Assembly (NCBI GenBank): GCA_022836915.1
Contig: CP094668.1
Span: forward strand, 4,216,001 to 4,280,000
Length of the DNA: 64,000 nucleotides
Direction of reading: 5' to 3'
From: Paenibacillus sp. OVF10
GTDB lineage: Bacteria; Bacillota; Bacilli; Paenibacillales; Paenibacillaceae
Each line of letters opens with the position of its first letter. Positions within the stretch are counted from its first letter, which is position 1. Position numbers and translations under genes: made by a program. Under the pieces are notes generated by a model. The model was not told where the DNA came from. It saw nothing but the letters and a program-made list of their open reading frames with translations, and did not search any database. Positions 8,553 through 19,275 of the stretch are shown here, in pieces.

Positions 8553-9776
8553 ATGGCATGTGTATTAGTAGTCATTACTCCTGCTGAAGGACATGTGAAT
8601 CCGTCGTTAGGATTAGTTACTCAGTTGATAGACAATGGTGAGGAAGTCATCTATGTGTGCACGGAGGAGTATCGTTCCCGCATTGAACAAACCGGTGCCC
8701 AGATACTTACCTATCCGTTTCCACAAGATGCCTTCTCTCATGATCCGGTGTTGAAACCCCAGGAATACAAACATTCTTATCAGTTCATTTATATGATGGT
8801 AAGCGGCATTATTCGGAGGATCATCCCCAATGTGCTGCAAGTCATTAAGGATCAAAAGTTCGATTATATGATCTTTGATTCCCTGATGGGATGGGGAGGG
8901 ACTATTCTTGCAGAAAAACTGGGAATTCCTGCAGTGTGTTCGATTGCGTCCTTTGCTTTTGTGGAGCCTCTGGGGTCTAACTCAGGTCTGAATGAGACGG
9001 AGACGAAGGAGCTGTATGAGGCTACGATGAAGATCACAACGGAGTTAGCAGAAGAGTTTCAAGTGAGTATTCCAGCCATGGAAGAGATTCCGGCGCATAC
9101 AGGTCAGTTAAAGCTCGTGTACACCAGCCGTTATTTTCAGCCGCAGGCAGAAAAGCTTGATGATCGTTTTATTTTCACGGGTCCTTCGATCATAACACGT
9201 CAAGATGCTCCAACCTTCTCGTTTGAGCTGCTTCGTGAACGGTACCCGCAAACCGTGTACATTGCTATGGGTACGATCTTAAATAAGAATTTGGATTTCT
9301 ATCAGCTTTGCTTTGAAGCATTAGGGGTTCTACCCGTGAATGTAGTTTTATCTTCAGGAAAATACACCGATATGGAGCCGCTGGCTGATCAAATACCTCC
9401 TAATTTTATCATCAAGCCATACATTGCCCAGTTGGACATGCTGCAGCATACCGATGTTTTTATTACACATGCTGGAATGAACAGCACAAGTGAGGCGTTA
9501 TATTACAACGTTCCGATGGTGATGATTCCATTAACATCGGATCAGCCTCTTGTCGCCAATCGGGTACAGGAGCTCGGCGCGGGTATTACTTTAAATAAAC
9601 ATAATCTCAGTGCAACTAATTTGAGAGAGGCATTAACAGAAGTACTACACAATTCACTTTATAGACGGCAGGCTTACCTCATTGGTGAATCTCTAAGGCA
9701 GGCAGGCGGTTACAAGCGAGCTGCCGAAATGATTATGAGTCATATGGGTTCAGATCGGAAAAGTTACACAATTTAA
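8553..9776 (+). CDS. Macrolide-type glycosyltransferase (MGT/YjiC family)
   Basis: 407 residues, normal for GT1-family MGT enzymes. The N-terminal GEGHVNP-like ITPAEGHVNPSLGLVTQL and the C-terminal donor-binding motif FITHAGMNSTSEALYYNVP with the following MVMIPLTSDQ are diagnostic of UDP-sugar-dependent glycosyltransferases. These inactivate macrolides or decorate lipophilic acceptors in the cytoplasm. I chose the ATG at 8553 since GGGAGGTGG precedes it; an upstream in-frame TTG is less likely. Position behind two drug pumps suggests a combined modify-and-export resistance function, or tailoring of a self-made compound. Confidence 0.9.
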   Translation: MACVLVVITPAEGHVNPSLGLVTQLIDNGEEVIYVCTEEYRSRIEQTGAQILTYPFPQDAFSHDPVLKPQEYKHSYQFIYMMVSGIIRRIIPNVLQVIKDQKFDYMIFDSLMGWGGTILAEKLGIPAVCSIASFAFVEPLGSNSGLNETETKELYEATMKITTELAEEFQVSIPAMEEIPAHTGQLKLVYTSRYFQPQAEKLDDRFIFTGPSIITRQDAPTFSFELLRERYPQTVYIAMGTILNKNLDFYQLCFEALGVLPVNVVLSSGKYTDMEPLADQIPPNFIIKPYIAQLDMLQHTDVFITHAGMNSTSEALYYNVPMVMIPLTSDQPLVANRVQELGAGITLNKHNLSATNLREALTEVLHNSLYRRQAYLIGESLRQAGGYKRAAEMIMSHMGSDRKSYTI

Positions 9777-9789
9777 TGGTTTTGCATTC

Positions 9790-9818
9790 AAAGTCGCTTA
9801 ATAAGCGGCTTTTTTTGG
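9790..9818 (+). terminator. Rho-independent terminator (AGTCGCT...AGCGGCT family)
   Basis: The stem AAGTCGCTTA / TAAGCGGCTT is followed by seven T residues, 15 bases after the glycosyltransferase stop. Its stem sequence recurs at 11209 and 22346. Confidence 0.85.
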
Positions 9819-9914
9819 TTTTAATGGTCTTAAGACTTGACCTACAGTTAACTCTATGTCTTATACTCCGATTAGGCTTGCAAATTATATAAGGAATTGG
9901 AGATTTTATTTATT

Positions 9915-11143
9915 ATGGCGAAGAGCACGAATTGGAATGTTTTTGGACTCGCAATACTACTAGGTTTATTTTCTACATTAGGTCCATTTACGATTGATAT
10001 GTATTTACCGGCTTTTCCGGAGATTGCACAAAATATGAATACAACGGCATCACTTGTACAATTTAGCCTTACTGCTTGTTTATTAGGACTCGGTGTAGGA
10101 CAACTGGTTATGGGTCCTTTGAGTGACGCGTACGGTAGACGTAGACCATTGTTGATCTGTATGGCAGCTTACATTATTTGTTCCTTGGCATGTGCTTTTG
10201 CTCCGAATATCGGACTATTGATTTTGTTTCGTTTCACGCAAGGATTTGCCGCTTCGGCTGGAATTGTCATTTCCCGTGCGATAGCTAGAGATCTGTATAG
10301 TGGACATGAACTCACTAAATTTTTCTCTTTGCTGTTGCTTGTAGGGAATTTGGGGCCTTTGGCAGCACCCATCGCGGGAAGTGGGGTTCTTTCATTCACA
10401 ACCTGGATTGGCGTATTTATCTGCCTTTCATTCTTGGGGATTTTCTTATTAATCATGACAAAATGGAGCTTAAAAGAAACACACCCGTCGAAAGACGTAT
10501 GGTTCCCGACTTCAAACAGCAATTGGGTAATTACAGAATGCTTCTGCGTGACCGCAAATTTGTAGGCTACATGCTGGCACAGGGGATCATGACGGCAGGG
10601 GTCTTTGCTTATGTGGCGGGAACCCCATTCATTTACCAAAATATATATGGAGTTACACCCACGGTATTTGCTATATTATTTGCTTCGAATGGCATCAGCT
10701 TGATCATCGGATCTCAAATCGTGGGTCGATTGGCCAAACGTATCCCTGAGCAGACGCTGCTATTATCGGGACTATGGCTTGCTATAATAGCAAGTGTGGC
10801 TGCTTTGGTCGTAACCCTGGCTCATGGTCCGCTTTTCGCTTTGGTCATTCCGTTGTTCTTCTTCGTATGCTCGATCGGCATTACGTCTACAGCGGCATTC
10901 CCGCTTGCCATGGAGAGTCAAGCTAAGATGGCCGGAAGTGCAGCAGCATTGCTCGGCGTTGTTCCTTTTCTTCTCGGTGCACTGGTTGCTCCTCTGGTCG
11001 GTATCGCAGGTGAGGACACTGCCGTCCCGTTAGGACTCACTTTATTAATGACCAGTATTGTTGCGATTGTTACTTATTTTCTACTCGTCAAAAAAATCTC
11101 GGAACATACACTTAATCATGCCCAGTCTAATGCTGACTTTTAG
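9915..11143 (+). CDS. Bcr/CflA family multidrug efflux MFS transporter (frame-disrupted)
   Basis: 409 residues restored, twelve membrane segments. The N-terminus FTIDMYLPAFPEIAQNM is the hallmark of Bcr/CflA transporters (bicyclomycin, chloramphenicol and related export), followed by motif A GPLSDAYGRRRPLL. The break lies at about 10484-10487: one extra G or C in CACCCGTCG joins SLKETHP to VERRMVPDFKQQ, after which the protein continues to GYMLAQGIMTAGVFAYV. The start ATG at 9915 is preceded at a long distance by GGAG; a TTG at 9897 is in frame. The gene is monocistronic between two similar terminators. Confidence 0.85.
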
Positions 11144-11208
11144 TATAGAAGGAACAGCTCGTCAAGCAATGGCGTGAGACATGAATGAATATGAATATGA
11201 TTCCATTA

Positions 11209-11236
11209 CAAGTCGCTGCAATAGCGGCTTTTTTGG
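11209..11236 (+). terminator. Rho-independent terminator (AGTCGCT...AGCGGCT family)
   Basis: The stem AAGTCGCT / AGCGGCTT with a TGCAAT-type loop and a T6 tail lies 65 bases after the Bcr/CflA gene. It is almost the same stem as at 9790. Confidence 0.8.
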
Positions 11237-11314
11237 TTTTCCGTACTGAACCCTCAGCCTGAATTCAGGTAAGGCATTGTTAGATAATGGAGAGACTGGG
11301 GAGGAGGGGGCTGC

Positions 11315-12288
11315 TCACTGCTTCATTTGATATAAGCTTAATCTCTCTTGTACAGCATTCAGGACTTCTTTTGGAATCTCCTTCACCTTGATATCTTCTC
11401 CTAGAAAAAGTAACCAATTGGTGATTTCGGTTAACTCTTCTGAGTTATGAACATTTATAAATGCCTTTAGGAGGGCTGTAGTCTGGTATGGATTTGTATA
11501 GGCAATTGAAAACTTTAAAGGATGGTACTTTTTGAATTGCGCAATCGCCTCTGGACCAAGTTCTAGGACAAGGTTGATAACTTCTTCCTGCGTATTTCGT
11601 TTGAGTTGTTCTACAATCTTTTTTGTACTCAGTCTTTTTTCGCCGGGTATGCTTCGACATGGATGAGGTTGTCAACGGATACGATTCGTCTTTTTTCTTC
11701 TTCCAAATCAAAACCTTCAATGATCCAATGGCCTTTTTGATGATGAAGGTGCAAGAGAACAATGGGATAGGACTTTGTTTTCTTCTCTTCTTGGACTGTA
11801 ACTAACAAATAATTTTCTAAGAGAAGAATTTGGATGAGTTTTTCCAAGGTAGGGTGAGGCAAGTCTGATAGATCAAGCAAGTCTGGATTATGGGGATTGG
11901 TCCCTTCAAAAAGCAATATTTGATTCAAATGCACAAGGTCATCTTGCTGATTTTCTGAGATAAGGCCCAATAATTTTTCAGCCAAAGATTGACGACTCTT
12001 CAGATAAGGAAGCTGTTGATTTCTTGTCGCCATAAAGGCAATGAATAACGCTTTGATTTCATTATCGGTAAACCGGACCGTGGGCAGGAGGGAGTTGTTC
12101 ATGACAAAATAACCTCCGTCCCGCCCAACTTCAGCGACAAGTGGCATTCCCATGGCTTCAATTTCTCTGATATCTCGAATGGCTGTTGAACGAGAAATAT
12201 TAAATTCTCGCATGATTTCAGAGATAGTAAAGTGGGCACGGTTGTTGATATACCGCGTGATGATATTTATGCGTTCAACTTTTTTCAT
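11315..12288 (-). CDS. WYL-domain helix-turn-helix regulator (YafY/DeoR type, frame-disrupted)
   Basis: 324 residues restored. Residues 1-60 are an HTH_11 winged helix (INIITRYINNRAHFTISEI, RSTAIRDIREIEAMGMPL); the middle holds a WYL domain (GHWIIEGFDLEEEKRRIVSV) and the rest is the WCX extension. The reading frame breaks after HVEAYPAKK in the T6 run 11635-11640 (A6 on the coding strand). One extra A restores another ~105 residues (RLSTKKIVEQLKRNTQEEV and on to LSLYQMKQ) with no stop until 11315. It is divergent from the GyrI-like gene at 12394 and probably controls it. Confidence 0.85.
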
Positions 12289-12393
12289 TGGGCCCCCTAA
12301 ACAGTATCATATTCTGACATGATTTAAGGTTATTATAAACCTATCAAGTGAAAACACAAATCAATTGAAAATTTAAAGAGGACGGTGTAAACC

Positions 12394-12873
12394 ATGAGTA
12401 ATTATCATTTCGAAGAAAAAGACAGCTTTATCGTTTTAGGTATTGGAACAGAGCTTAAAAGCGACTACACAGACTATGCTGGTATCAGCAAAGAGAAGGC
12501 GGATTTTTGGTCCACTGTGAAAGAGGATGGAAGCCTGGACACATTAAAGTCCCTAGCTACTAATGACTACATTTTTGCTGTAAACGAAGCAGTGAATAAC
12601 AAGATGATGCATTATGCTGGGGTCATGACAGAACAATCTCTACCAGAAGCGACGAGAGTAATCCAATTTCCTAAGGGAGAATACCTTGTTGTGAAGGGCG
12701 AAGCAGAGACGGCTGATGCGCTCAGTAATATGCTTACTGGCATTGCTTTTGGTCAAGCCCTCCCCGTAGAAAAGGATTATGCCTATGTTGGCGGTCCGAA
12801 TACAACAGTTGAAATGGGAGAGAAAAACGGTTTGGTATATGGTGAAATGTGGATTCCTGTTGTTAGGAATTGA
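12394..12873 (+). CDS. GyrI-like small-molecule-binding (effector-binding) domain protein
   Basis: 159 residues made up of a single GyrI-like/AraC-E domain without a DNA-binding part. The C-terminal DYAYVGGPNTTVEMGEKNG and GEMWIPVVRN resemble the closing beta strands of that fold, and VIQFPKGEYLVVKGEAET fits the central strand. Stand-alone versions bind amphipathic drugs or act as cyclopropanoid hydrolases. It has an AGAGGACGG ribosome site and is transcribed away from the WYL regulator, a common pairing in Firmicutes. Exact role unknown. Confidence 0.75.
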   Translation: MSNYHFEEKDSFIVLGIGTELKSDYTDYAGISKEKADFWSTVKEDGSLDTLKSLATNDYIFAVNEAVNNKMMHYAGVMTEQSLPEATRVIQFPKGEYLVVKGEAETADALSNMLTGIAFGQALPVEKDYAYVGGPNTTVEMGEKNGLVYGEMWIPVVRN

Positions 12874-12917
12874 TAGAAGTGGAGATCTGAAGACTTTTGA
12901 GTTGAATATGAAGGATA

Positions 12918-12947
12918 AAGCTCTCTTCCAAATGGAAGAGAGCTTTT
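12918..12947. terminator. Bidirectional rho-independent terminator
   Basis: A long near-perfect stem AAAGCTCTCTTCCA / TGGAAGAGAGCTTTT lies between the convergent GyrI-like and gerC genes. Confidence 0.9.
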
Positions 12948-12969
12948 CCAATTGCACGACAGCATGTTA

Positions 12970-14089
12970 TTAATTTAAAACACCGCTGCCGACTATTGTA
13001 ACCTTTACTTCCGGGTGAAAACGAACTTGGGCATATTGTTTATTCCAGTTTAGGCTTTTCCATAAGTCCGGGTAATGGGCAATTAAATGTCTGCCAATAC
13101 CGAAGGAATCACAACCACTTTGTTGAAGTGTCTTGATAATTTGTTCTGCGTCCTGAGTCATGTCATCGGATAACTTGCGGTTCAGACGTTCAATTGTGTC
13201 TTTTTCCTGAAGATGATTCATTGCATACTCAACGATCGTTACTGGAAGTTCGATACGGAGATTCACATTAATTTGGCTATCATTTGCCACCTTTACCGCA
13301 AGTTTGCGCTTAATTTGTGCGATATTTGCTTCATAAGTGACATAGTTCCTCGGGTTGTTGGAAGGCCCTGGGTGGACCTTTTTGACAAAACGCGCCGTTT
13401 TATTCCATTTCCCACTCATAATGATGTATAGAGGAGCCTGTTCGGTAGTAAGACTGCCATTGAACCTTTGCCCATGAAACAGGGCGATTCCCCGAGCATC
13501 AATCTCCTCTCCATCCATATATAGATAAGGGAGTGTAAAATCCTGTCCCGGATCCAGCATGGGAGGGAGAAGGGTCTCTAACGTCATTTCCGGAAAAATA
13601 CATAATTCCTCCAGACTCTTAATTTTTTTGGTAATAAAATCACCAATCAATATGCTGCCAACTTTTTTTGGTGTAACAGATCTCCGGCATCGCCATCCAC
13701 AATCGCAATTTTCACATGTGAGGTTGGGTAATCAGGTTCCCGATATAAGACGTCCAGGTAGGGGTAGATATCATTTTGTGCGAGTTTGTTGCCGTATAAG
13801 ATCATCCCATATTTGAAAAACCGGATATCACCAGTCACTTTAGCGCGAATTCTATCTGTACTTTGACGGACGGATCTCCCGGTGCCTGAGTGGACTTCAT
13901 TACCGCTGCTCCCTTGTTGACTCTCAGAATCATCGACAATTTCAAGCGTCTGTTTAATTTCACCCTCTGAGGTGATGTCGAACGCCGAAGCATTAGCCAG
14001 TCTTGCATCTTTTAAACTATCCTGATCCCAACATCCCGTCATCACCATGAGCAGGGTCAGCAGGATGAGGATTCTCCCCGTTTACTCAT
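12970..14089 (-). CDS. gerC: Ger(x)C family spore germination lipoprotein (frame-disrupted)
   Basis: 373 residues restored. With one extra C in the C-run at 14076-14079 the N-terminus becomes MSKRGRILILLTLLMVMTGC, a lipoprotein signal peptide with the lipobox MTGC followed by WDQ, as in GerAC/GerKC. A second missing base lies in the T7 run 13663-13669 and joins LLHQKK to VGSILIGDFITKKI. The C-terminal part (VNLRIELPVTIVEYAMN, CDSFGIGRHLIAHYPDLW) is the conserved GerC region. The protein sits on the outer face of the spore inner membrane as the third subunit of a nutrient germinant receptor. Its ATG overlaps the gerB stop by four bases. Confidence 0.85.
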
Positions 14090-15171
14090 ATCATCTTCTC
14101 TTTTCGTTTCATTATATAAGATAGAACCAACAGGAGCAGAGGCAGGATCATGAGAAAAAGTATGCCGATCTGTTGGAAATCGTACTAATTAACTCCAGTT
14201 TTTCCTTCTGTTGTGGCAGATAGGCAATTATGCAAGAAGCAAGAACGACATAAGGCACCGCTTTTTTATGGTGTTTTTGTTTGAAGAGATAACTTATACC
14301 ATAGGATGCCGTATAGTAATAGCCACATATGGCCCCGAAAATTGAAATTAACCAGATAGGGAGGAACAGGAAATCGGCCCGATCCATTGTCCCGAGTGGG
14401 ATAGAGCGGAGCAGATATATGACCGGTTCAGGCATTAAGTCAAGTTGCTGGGGCTGAACGCCGTTGAACAAATGAACACGGTGAATGCATACAACACCAC
14501 GACTACAGCACTTGCTAAAGCAACAGACTTGAGTTTGCCACCGCTGCTACCTTCAACCATAGGAAACACAACGAGAAAAAACTCGAATCCAAACATAGCC
14601 ATTAATGTTTCCGTTGATCCACTAATGATATTGGGCCATCCTGCTTCGGTTAAAGGCAAAAGATATAACAGATTAACTTCCTTGAGTCCATAACTGATTA
14701 ATACCATCATGGGCAAGACCAAAAGGAGATGAGTACAAGTACTCGCGCAATGATTCGTAATTTTTGCCGAACCAAATAGATACTGCTGAACAAGAAGAGG
14801 GCTAATATAGCCCATCGAGGCGTATCCTGCAGCATCCAACGGTTAATCACACCGTAACCGTTCACCAGAACAGAAGTGCCCATTAACAGGAAATATCCAA
14901 CGTATGCAATGATCAGCAACTTGCCAATCCATTTCCCCGTAATCAGCGTTACAATGTCATAAATGGATGAACTCGGGAATCTTCGCATCAAAAGCCAGCA
15001 CAACAGTATGACAAGTTGGATCAGGAACCCTCCAAGGAATACAGAGATCCACCCACCGCCTTTAGAGAGAAGGTGTATACGGTAAGGGAGGGACAGGATA
15101 TCTACACCAATTTCAAATTTCAAAATGAGCAAGAATAATTGTCCCCGAGTGATTGTTGTTTCCTTATTCAC
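14086..15171 (-). CDS. gerB: GerB family spore germination permease (frame-disrupted)
   Basis: 362 residues restored, about ten membrane segments, belonging to the APC-like spore permease family. The start MNKETTITRGQLFLLIL is the usual GerB beginning. Three one-base deletions split it: at A-run 14721-14724 (joins VLISF to LVLPMMVLIS), at A-run 14470-14472 (joins TVFI to LFNGVQPQQLD) and at CC 14165-14166 (joins ISNR to SGILFLMILPLL). The start is a GTG that overlaps the gerA stop by eight bases, and the stop overlaps gerC, showing a tight gerA-gerB-gerC operon. GerB is thought to carry the nutrient-binding site. Confidence 0.85.
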
Positions 15172-16626
15172 GTTTTTTCCAACTCCTAGAGAACTTCTGC
15201 TGATTCAGCCGCTGCGGGCGGGCATCATGAGGACGCCCGCGAAGCGCCCAGATGGGAAATCGAATCCATACATCCTTCATGTCAGCTAATCGGAAAGGGG
15301 CCACTGGAGCAAAATAAGGCGATCCGAAGTTTTCCATCTTACAGAGGTGAATGGTTAGAATCACCAGACCAAATGCGATGCCGATATATCCAAAAGCGCC
15401 GCTCCAATCATCATTGGAAAGCGGAGAATACGGACTGCCGAACTCATCTCATGCGAAGGCACCAAAAACGACGAGATAGCGGTTAGTGAAACCACAATAA
15501 TCATTGTATAGGATACAAGCCCCGCACGAACGATAGCATCTCCGATAACCAAACCGCCAACGATGCCGATGGTCTGGCCCACTCGGCTGGGAAGTCGGAC
15601 CCCGGCTTCTCTTAATACTTCAAAGATCAGTTCAAGTAACATTGCCTCTACAAGTGCAGGAAAGGGGATGTTCTGCAATGATTTCTTGATTGTGTGTGCC
15701 AGTTCGATCGGTAAAATAGCGGAGTGAAAAGAGATGGTTGCAATATAAACAGCAGGTAATGTAAAAGCAATGACAAAACTCATCATGCGAATTAACCGTA
15801 AAAAGGAACTGACAATCCAGCGACCATGGTAATCATCCGGACTCTGATAAAAAGCAAAAAACGTAACTGGAGCGATAAGAGCTGAAGGACTTCCTTCGGC
15901 AAGTATGGCGACACGTCCTTCCATCAAGTTGGCAATAACCCGGTCAGGTCTTTCTGTATTGAGCTGCTGGGGAAACAGAGAGAAGGGGTTATCCTCCATA
16001 AACTCTTCAATAAAACCTGGAGCGAGCACCATATCTGAAGATATGGATGTGATTCGCTCTTTTACTTCGTTCACCAACTCCGGATTGGCCAAGTCCTGAA
16101 GATATACAACTGCAATTTTGGTATGTGTCTTCTCGCCGACGTTAAAATATCGAACGATTAGAGATGGACTAATAATTTGTCTACGGATCAGATTCAAATT
16201 AACCGAAAGCTGCTCTACGAATCCATTGTGCGGCCCTCGAATAACGCCTTCATTCTCCGGTTCGGTTGTGCTTCGGACATACATTTTCTCGGTAGAAAGA
16301 ATGTAAAACTCCGGGTGCCCGTCGATTATGTAAAGACATTTCCCTTGAATAAGTGAATCTATTCCACGTTGCAGATCCGTATCTTTTCGACTTTCTAAAG
16401 TGGTGAACGATGGGTAGATTTCCGAATGAGCTTGGCCATTCAGTGCTGTTAAGACATGTGTTTGAATGATCTCCTGATCTACAAGTGAATCGATATAGAG
16501 AAGCACACTCTGTACACCATTAAGTAGAAGCTGTTGTTGTTTCAAATCGTCAGTACAGTAGAGGGACTGTTCCACATAAGAAATATTCATTTTTAATACA
16601 GAGAAAGCCTGATTGGTTGGGGTCAT
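15164..16626 (-). CDS. gerA: GerA family spore germination protein (frame-disrupted at C-terminus)
   Basis: 487 residues restored. The body matches GerA subunits: RGPHNGFVEQLSVNLNLIRR, LNTERPDRVIANLMEGRVAIL, SPSALIAPVTFFAFYQSPDDY, then the membrane region with ALVEAMLLELIFEVLREAG. Adding a G to the pair at 15397-15398 (CC on the plus strand) replaces the early stop after ALLDISASHLVW by ALLGYIGIAFGLVILTIHLC and continues to the PRWALRGRPHD-type C-terminal tail. The ATG has AGAGGTGG upstream. GerA forms the large signalling subunit or ion channel of the germinant receptor in the spore inner membrane. Confidence 0.9.
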
Positions 16627-16858
16627 TGATCCACCTCTTTATAAAATGCGACATGGATTATCTTGTGCAAAATCAAGACTATTATGCAATAGGCGCTTCT
16701 TATTCAAAGAACTTATAACCAAACATTGAAAAAATAGTTGCACAAAAATCCATAATTTACAATTCAATTAGAAACTTTTTCCTAAATCTAGCGTCTAATA
16801 CTATGACTTTTTGAGGGGTTATACATTACTAGAGAGTAGAAGGAGCCAAAGACAACAC

Positions 16859-19158
16859 ATGAATATGAAGAAGAAATTATCCATTTTTACCGCTTTAGCC
16901 GTTTTTCAAGCATTTGCAGTCGGTTCTGTGAGTGCGCAATCAGCACCGCAAGGTGACACCGCGTCAGTAAACACAGCCAATGTAGAATCAGTTGAGGTGT
17001 TACAGCAAGAGCAGCCGATTGCAGAGCGTGAAGTGAAGACGGAGAGCAATAACAAATCTATCAATACTCCGCCCACTGAAGCCAAGGACACTCAAACCTC
17101 AACCGGCACTGAGGCAACACCCAAAACAGATAGCGAGAAACCTGCATTGGATGGGGAGAGACCCCTGCAAACGAAACGGGTACAAAACCTGTAGTTCAAG
17201 AGGAAACCCCTGAGAAGGTTGAAACGCCAGCTACGCCTGCTCAGATAGAGCAACCATCCGTTGATGGGACGTCTCCTGCAGTAGCAGGTGGAAATCTGAC
17301 GTTGTACATGAATAGCAACAAAATGGAGCAGGATGGAAAAACGTATCTTGCTGGACAGCCAATGGCTGTAAAAAACGGTGTATCCTATGTTGCAATCCGT
17401 GCGCTGGTTGACCGTGTGGGATATGGCGTCAAATATGATAACAAAACCAAGGAAACCATCATTATTAGTGGTGAGGATGAACTCCGATTCAAAACTAACA
17501 GCAAGGACTATACGGTAAATGGAGAGACCAGAACGATGAAAGGCCCTGCTTATCAGCAAAAAAGTACATTCATGGTGCCGTTAACTTCCATTACTCAAGC
17601 TCTGAACATCACCTATAAAGTGAATCAGTCGGCTAAAACGGTTGTGTTGAATCTTAATACAAAACCTGTTGCAAGCTTTACCATTTCCCAAAAGGAAATT
17701 TTTGCGGGTGATCAAGTAGACTACGTGACTTCTTCCAGTTCACCTAATGGAATGGATATCGTTGACGAACGCTGGACTGGTCGCCAGGATTCATTTGATC
17801 AAGCAGGTACATATACGATTTCATATCAAGTACAGGATTCCAATGGTCAATGGAGCGATCCCTATTCCGTTACCATTGAAGTATTGAGTCCTAATCTTCC
17901 TCCTGTAGCCATGTTCGCCACAGATAAAGAACAGTATAAAATGGGCGAAAAAATAACATACACAGACCAAAGTACAGATGATGAAAATAATATTGTTAAA
18001 GCGGTATGGGAGAACAATTCACTTGCGTTCTTTGAACCGGGTCCAAAAACGGTGACACTTACGGTTACTGACAATCACGGCGCTACGAACACGTATTCCA
18101 AAGTCATTACCATAACGAATGAGACCTTATATTCATTTACCGACTTCAATTTACTTTTCACGCCGGTAGGACAGAAATTCACCTTTAACGGCGGCGAAGT
18201 GACTACGATGGAGAAAGTCCCGTATACGTACATGGATGAGCCAAGTTTGCTGATCCGCAGTAACAGTCCGGAAACTGTGAATACGGAAGGCATTGTATAT
18301 AAAGAATCATCTTCGGGGCAGACCCGTTTCATGATTCACCACGTGAACAATACAGGCAAAAGAGTAAAAATGTATGTGATTGCAACCAATAACAATCCAA
18401 ATCCGGCAGTATTTGAACAACAGAATATGGGCTTTGCCGGCCCTACACCGTATGCTACCGTAGCTGGGAAATTGTCTATTGATAAATGGTTCAAGTCAAT
18501 TCAGACTGGAGCGGATCAAAAGAAAGAGTACCTTCAACCTGGGGAAAGCAAACTGATTTTGACAGAACTTAATAAAACGCCAATGAAAGAAGGACAAGTC
18601 ATTTCTCTCTATTCGGACGCTTATAGTGATTATTCCCTAGACTATAACGTTATCCTGGTGGAAGAAAATAAAGATCCGTTTGAGGCTCTGCCATTGTTAC
18701 CTGTGCTTGATCGTGACGGAGTACACAACCGTGGTACGTACCCGAATGCGACTCGCATTATAAAGTACGATGAGCACGTGGGAATCAAACCTGCCCGTCT
18801 GCCACTTGGTGACAATTCAAGCGATCCCAATCTGGTAGGAACAGATCCGATGGCTTACACAGACGCATCCAATGCGGGTAATTTCGGCGTATTATACAAA
18901 ATCACGCTGACCAATGTTGCACCGCGTACACTTATCTCCTTTAACCCTCGTGGAGGGAAGTACTCCGGAGTAGCTCTGGTGAACAATCAGTTGGTATCGA
19001 TTGCCGAAGGTAACGTTGCGGTTGCCAATTCAAGTGAACAAAGCGTGCTTTACCGCACCGGTTCAACTGGAGAGAGCGTAACCATTCTATTCTCTGCCGC
19101 ACCAGGAAGCAACCTGCCGGTGAATCTGCTCTTTACACCACTCCCATCGGAGAAGTAA
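16859..19158 (+). CDS. Secreted copper amine oxidase N-terminal-domain protein with PKD-like domains (frame-disrupted)
   Basis: 766 residues restored. It has a signal peptide (MNMKKKLSIFTALAVFQAFA, cleavage near VSAQS) and a Thr/Glu/Pro-rich linker to about residue 140. A copper-amine-oxidase N-terminal-like domain follows (LTLYMNSNKMEQDGKTYLAG, VSYVAIRALVDRVGYGV, FMVPLTSITQAL), then two PKD-like repeats (KPVASFTISQKEIFAGDQVD; NLPPVAMFATDKEQYKMGE), then a ~370-residue part I do not recognise. One missing G in the run 17153-17156 splits it; with it the linker reads DGGETPANETGTKPVVQEE. GAAGGAG precedes the ATG. In Paenibacillus this domain is a cell-surface module, not an active oxidase. It has its own terminator and is followed by secA2. 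Confidence 0.85.
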
Positions 19159-19209
19159 TCTAGTTGTCTCTTATAACGAATAGTTTGAGTGGCGCGTTAA
19201 TCATCGACA

Positions 19210-19236
19210 GAAAAGACTCCGTATGGAGTCTTTTCT
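19210..19236 (+). terminator. Rho-independent terminator
   Basis: A perfect stem GAAAAGACTCC / GGAGTCTTTTC with a GTAT loop and T-rich tail lies between the surface-protein gene and secA2. Confidence 0.85.
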
Positions 19237-19275
19237 TTTCACTACTTATTTCTATTAAGGAGGAATCAAATTCCG

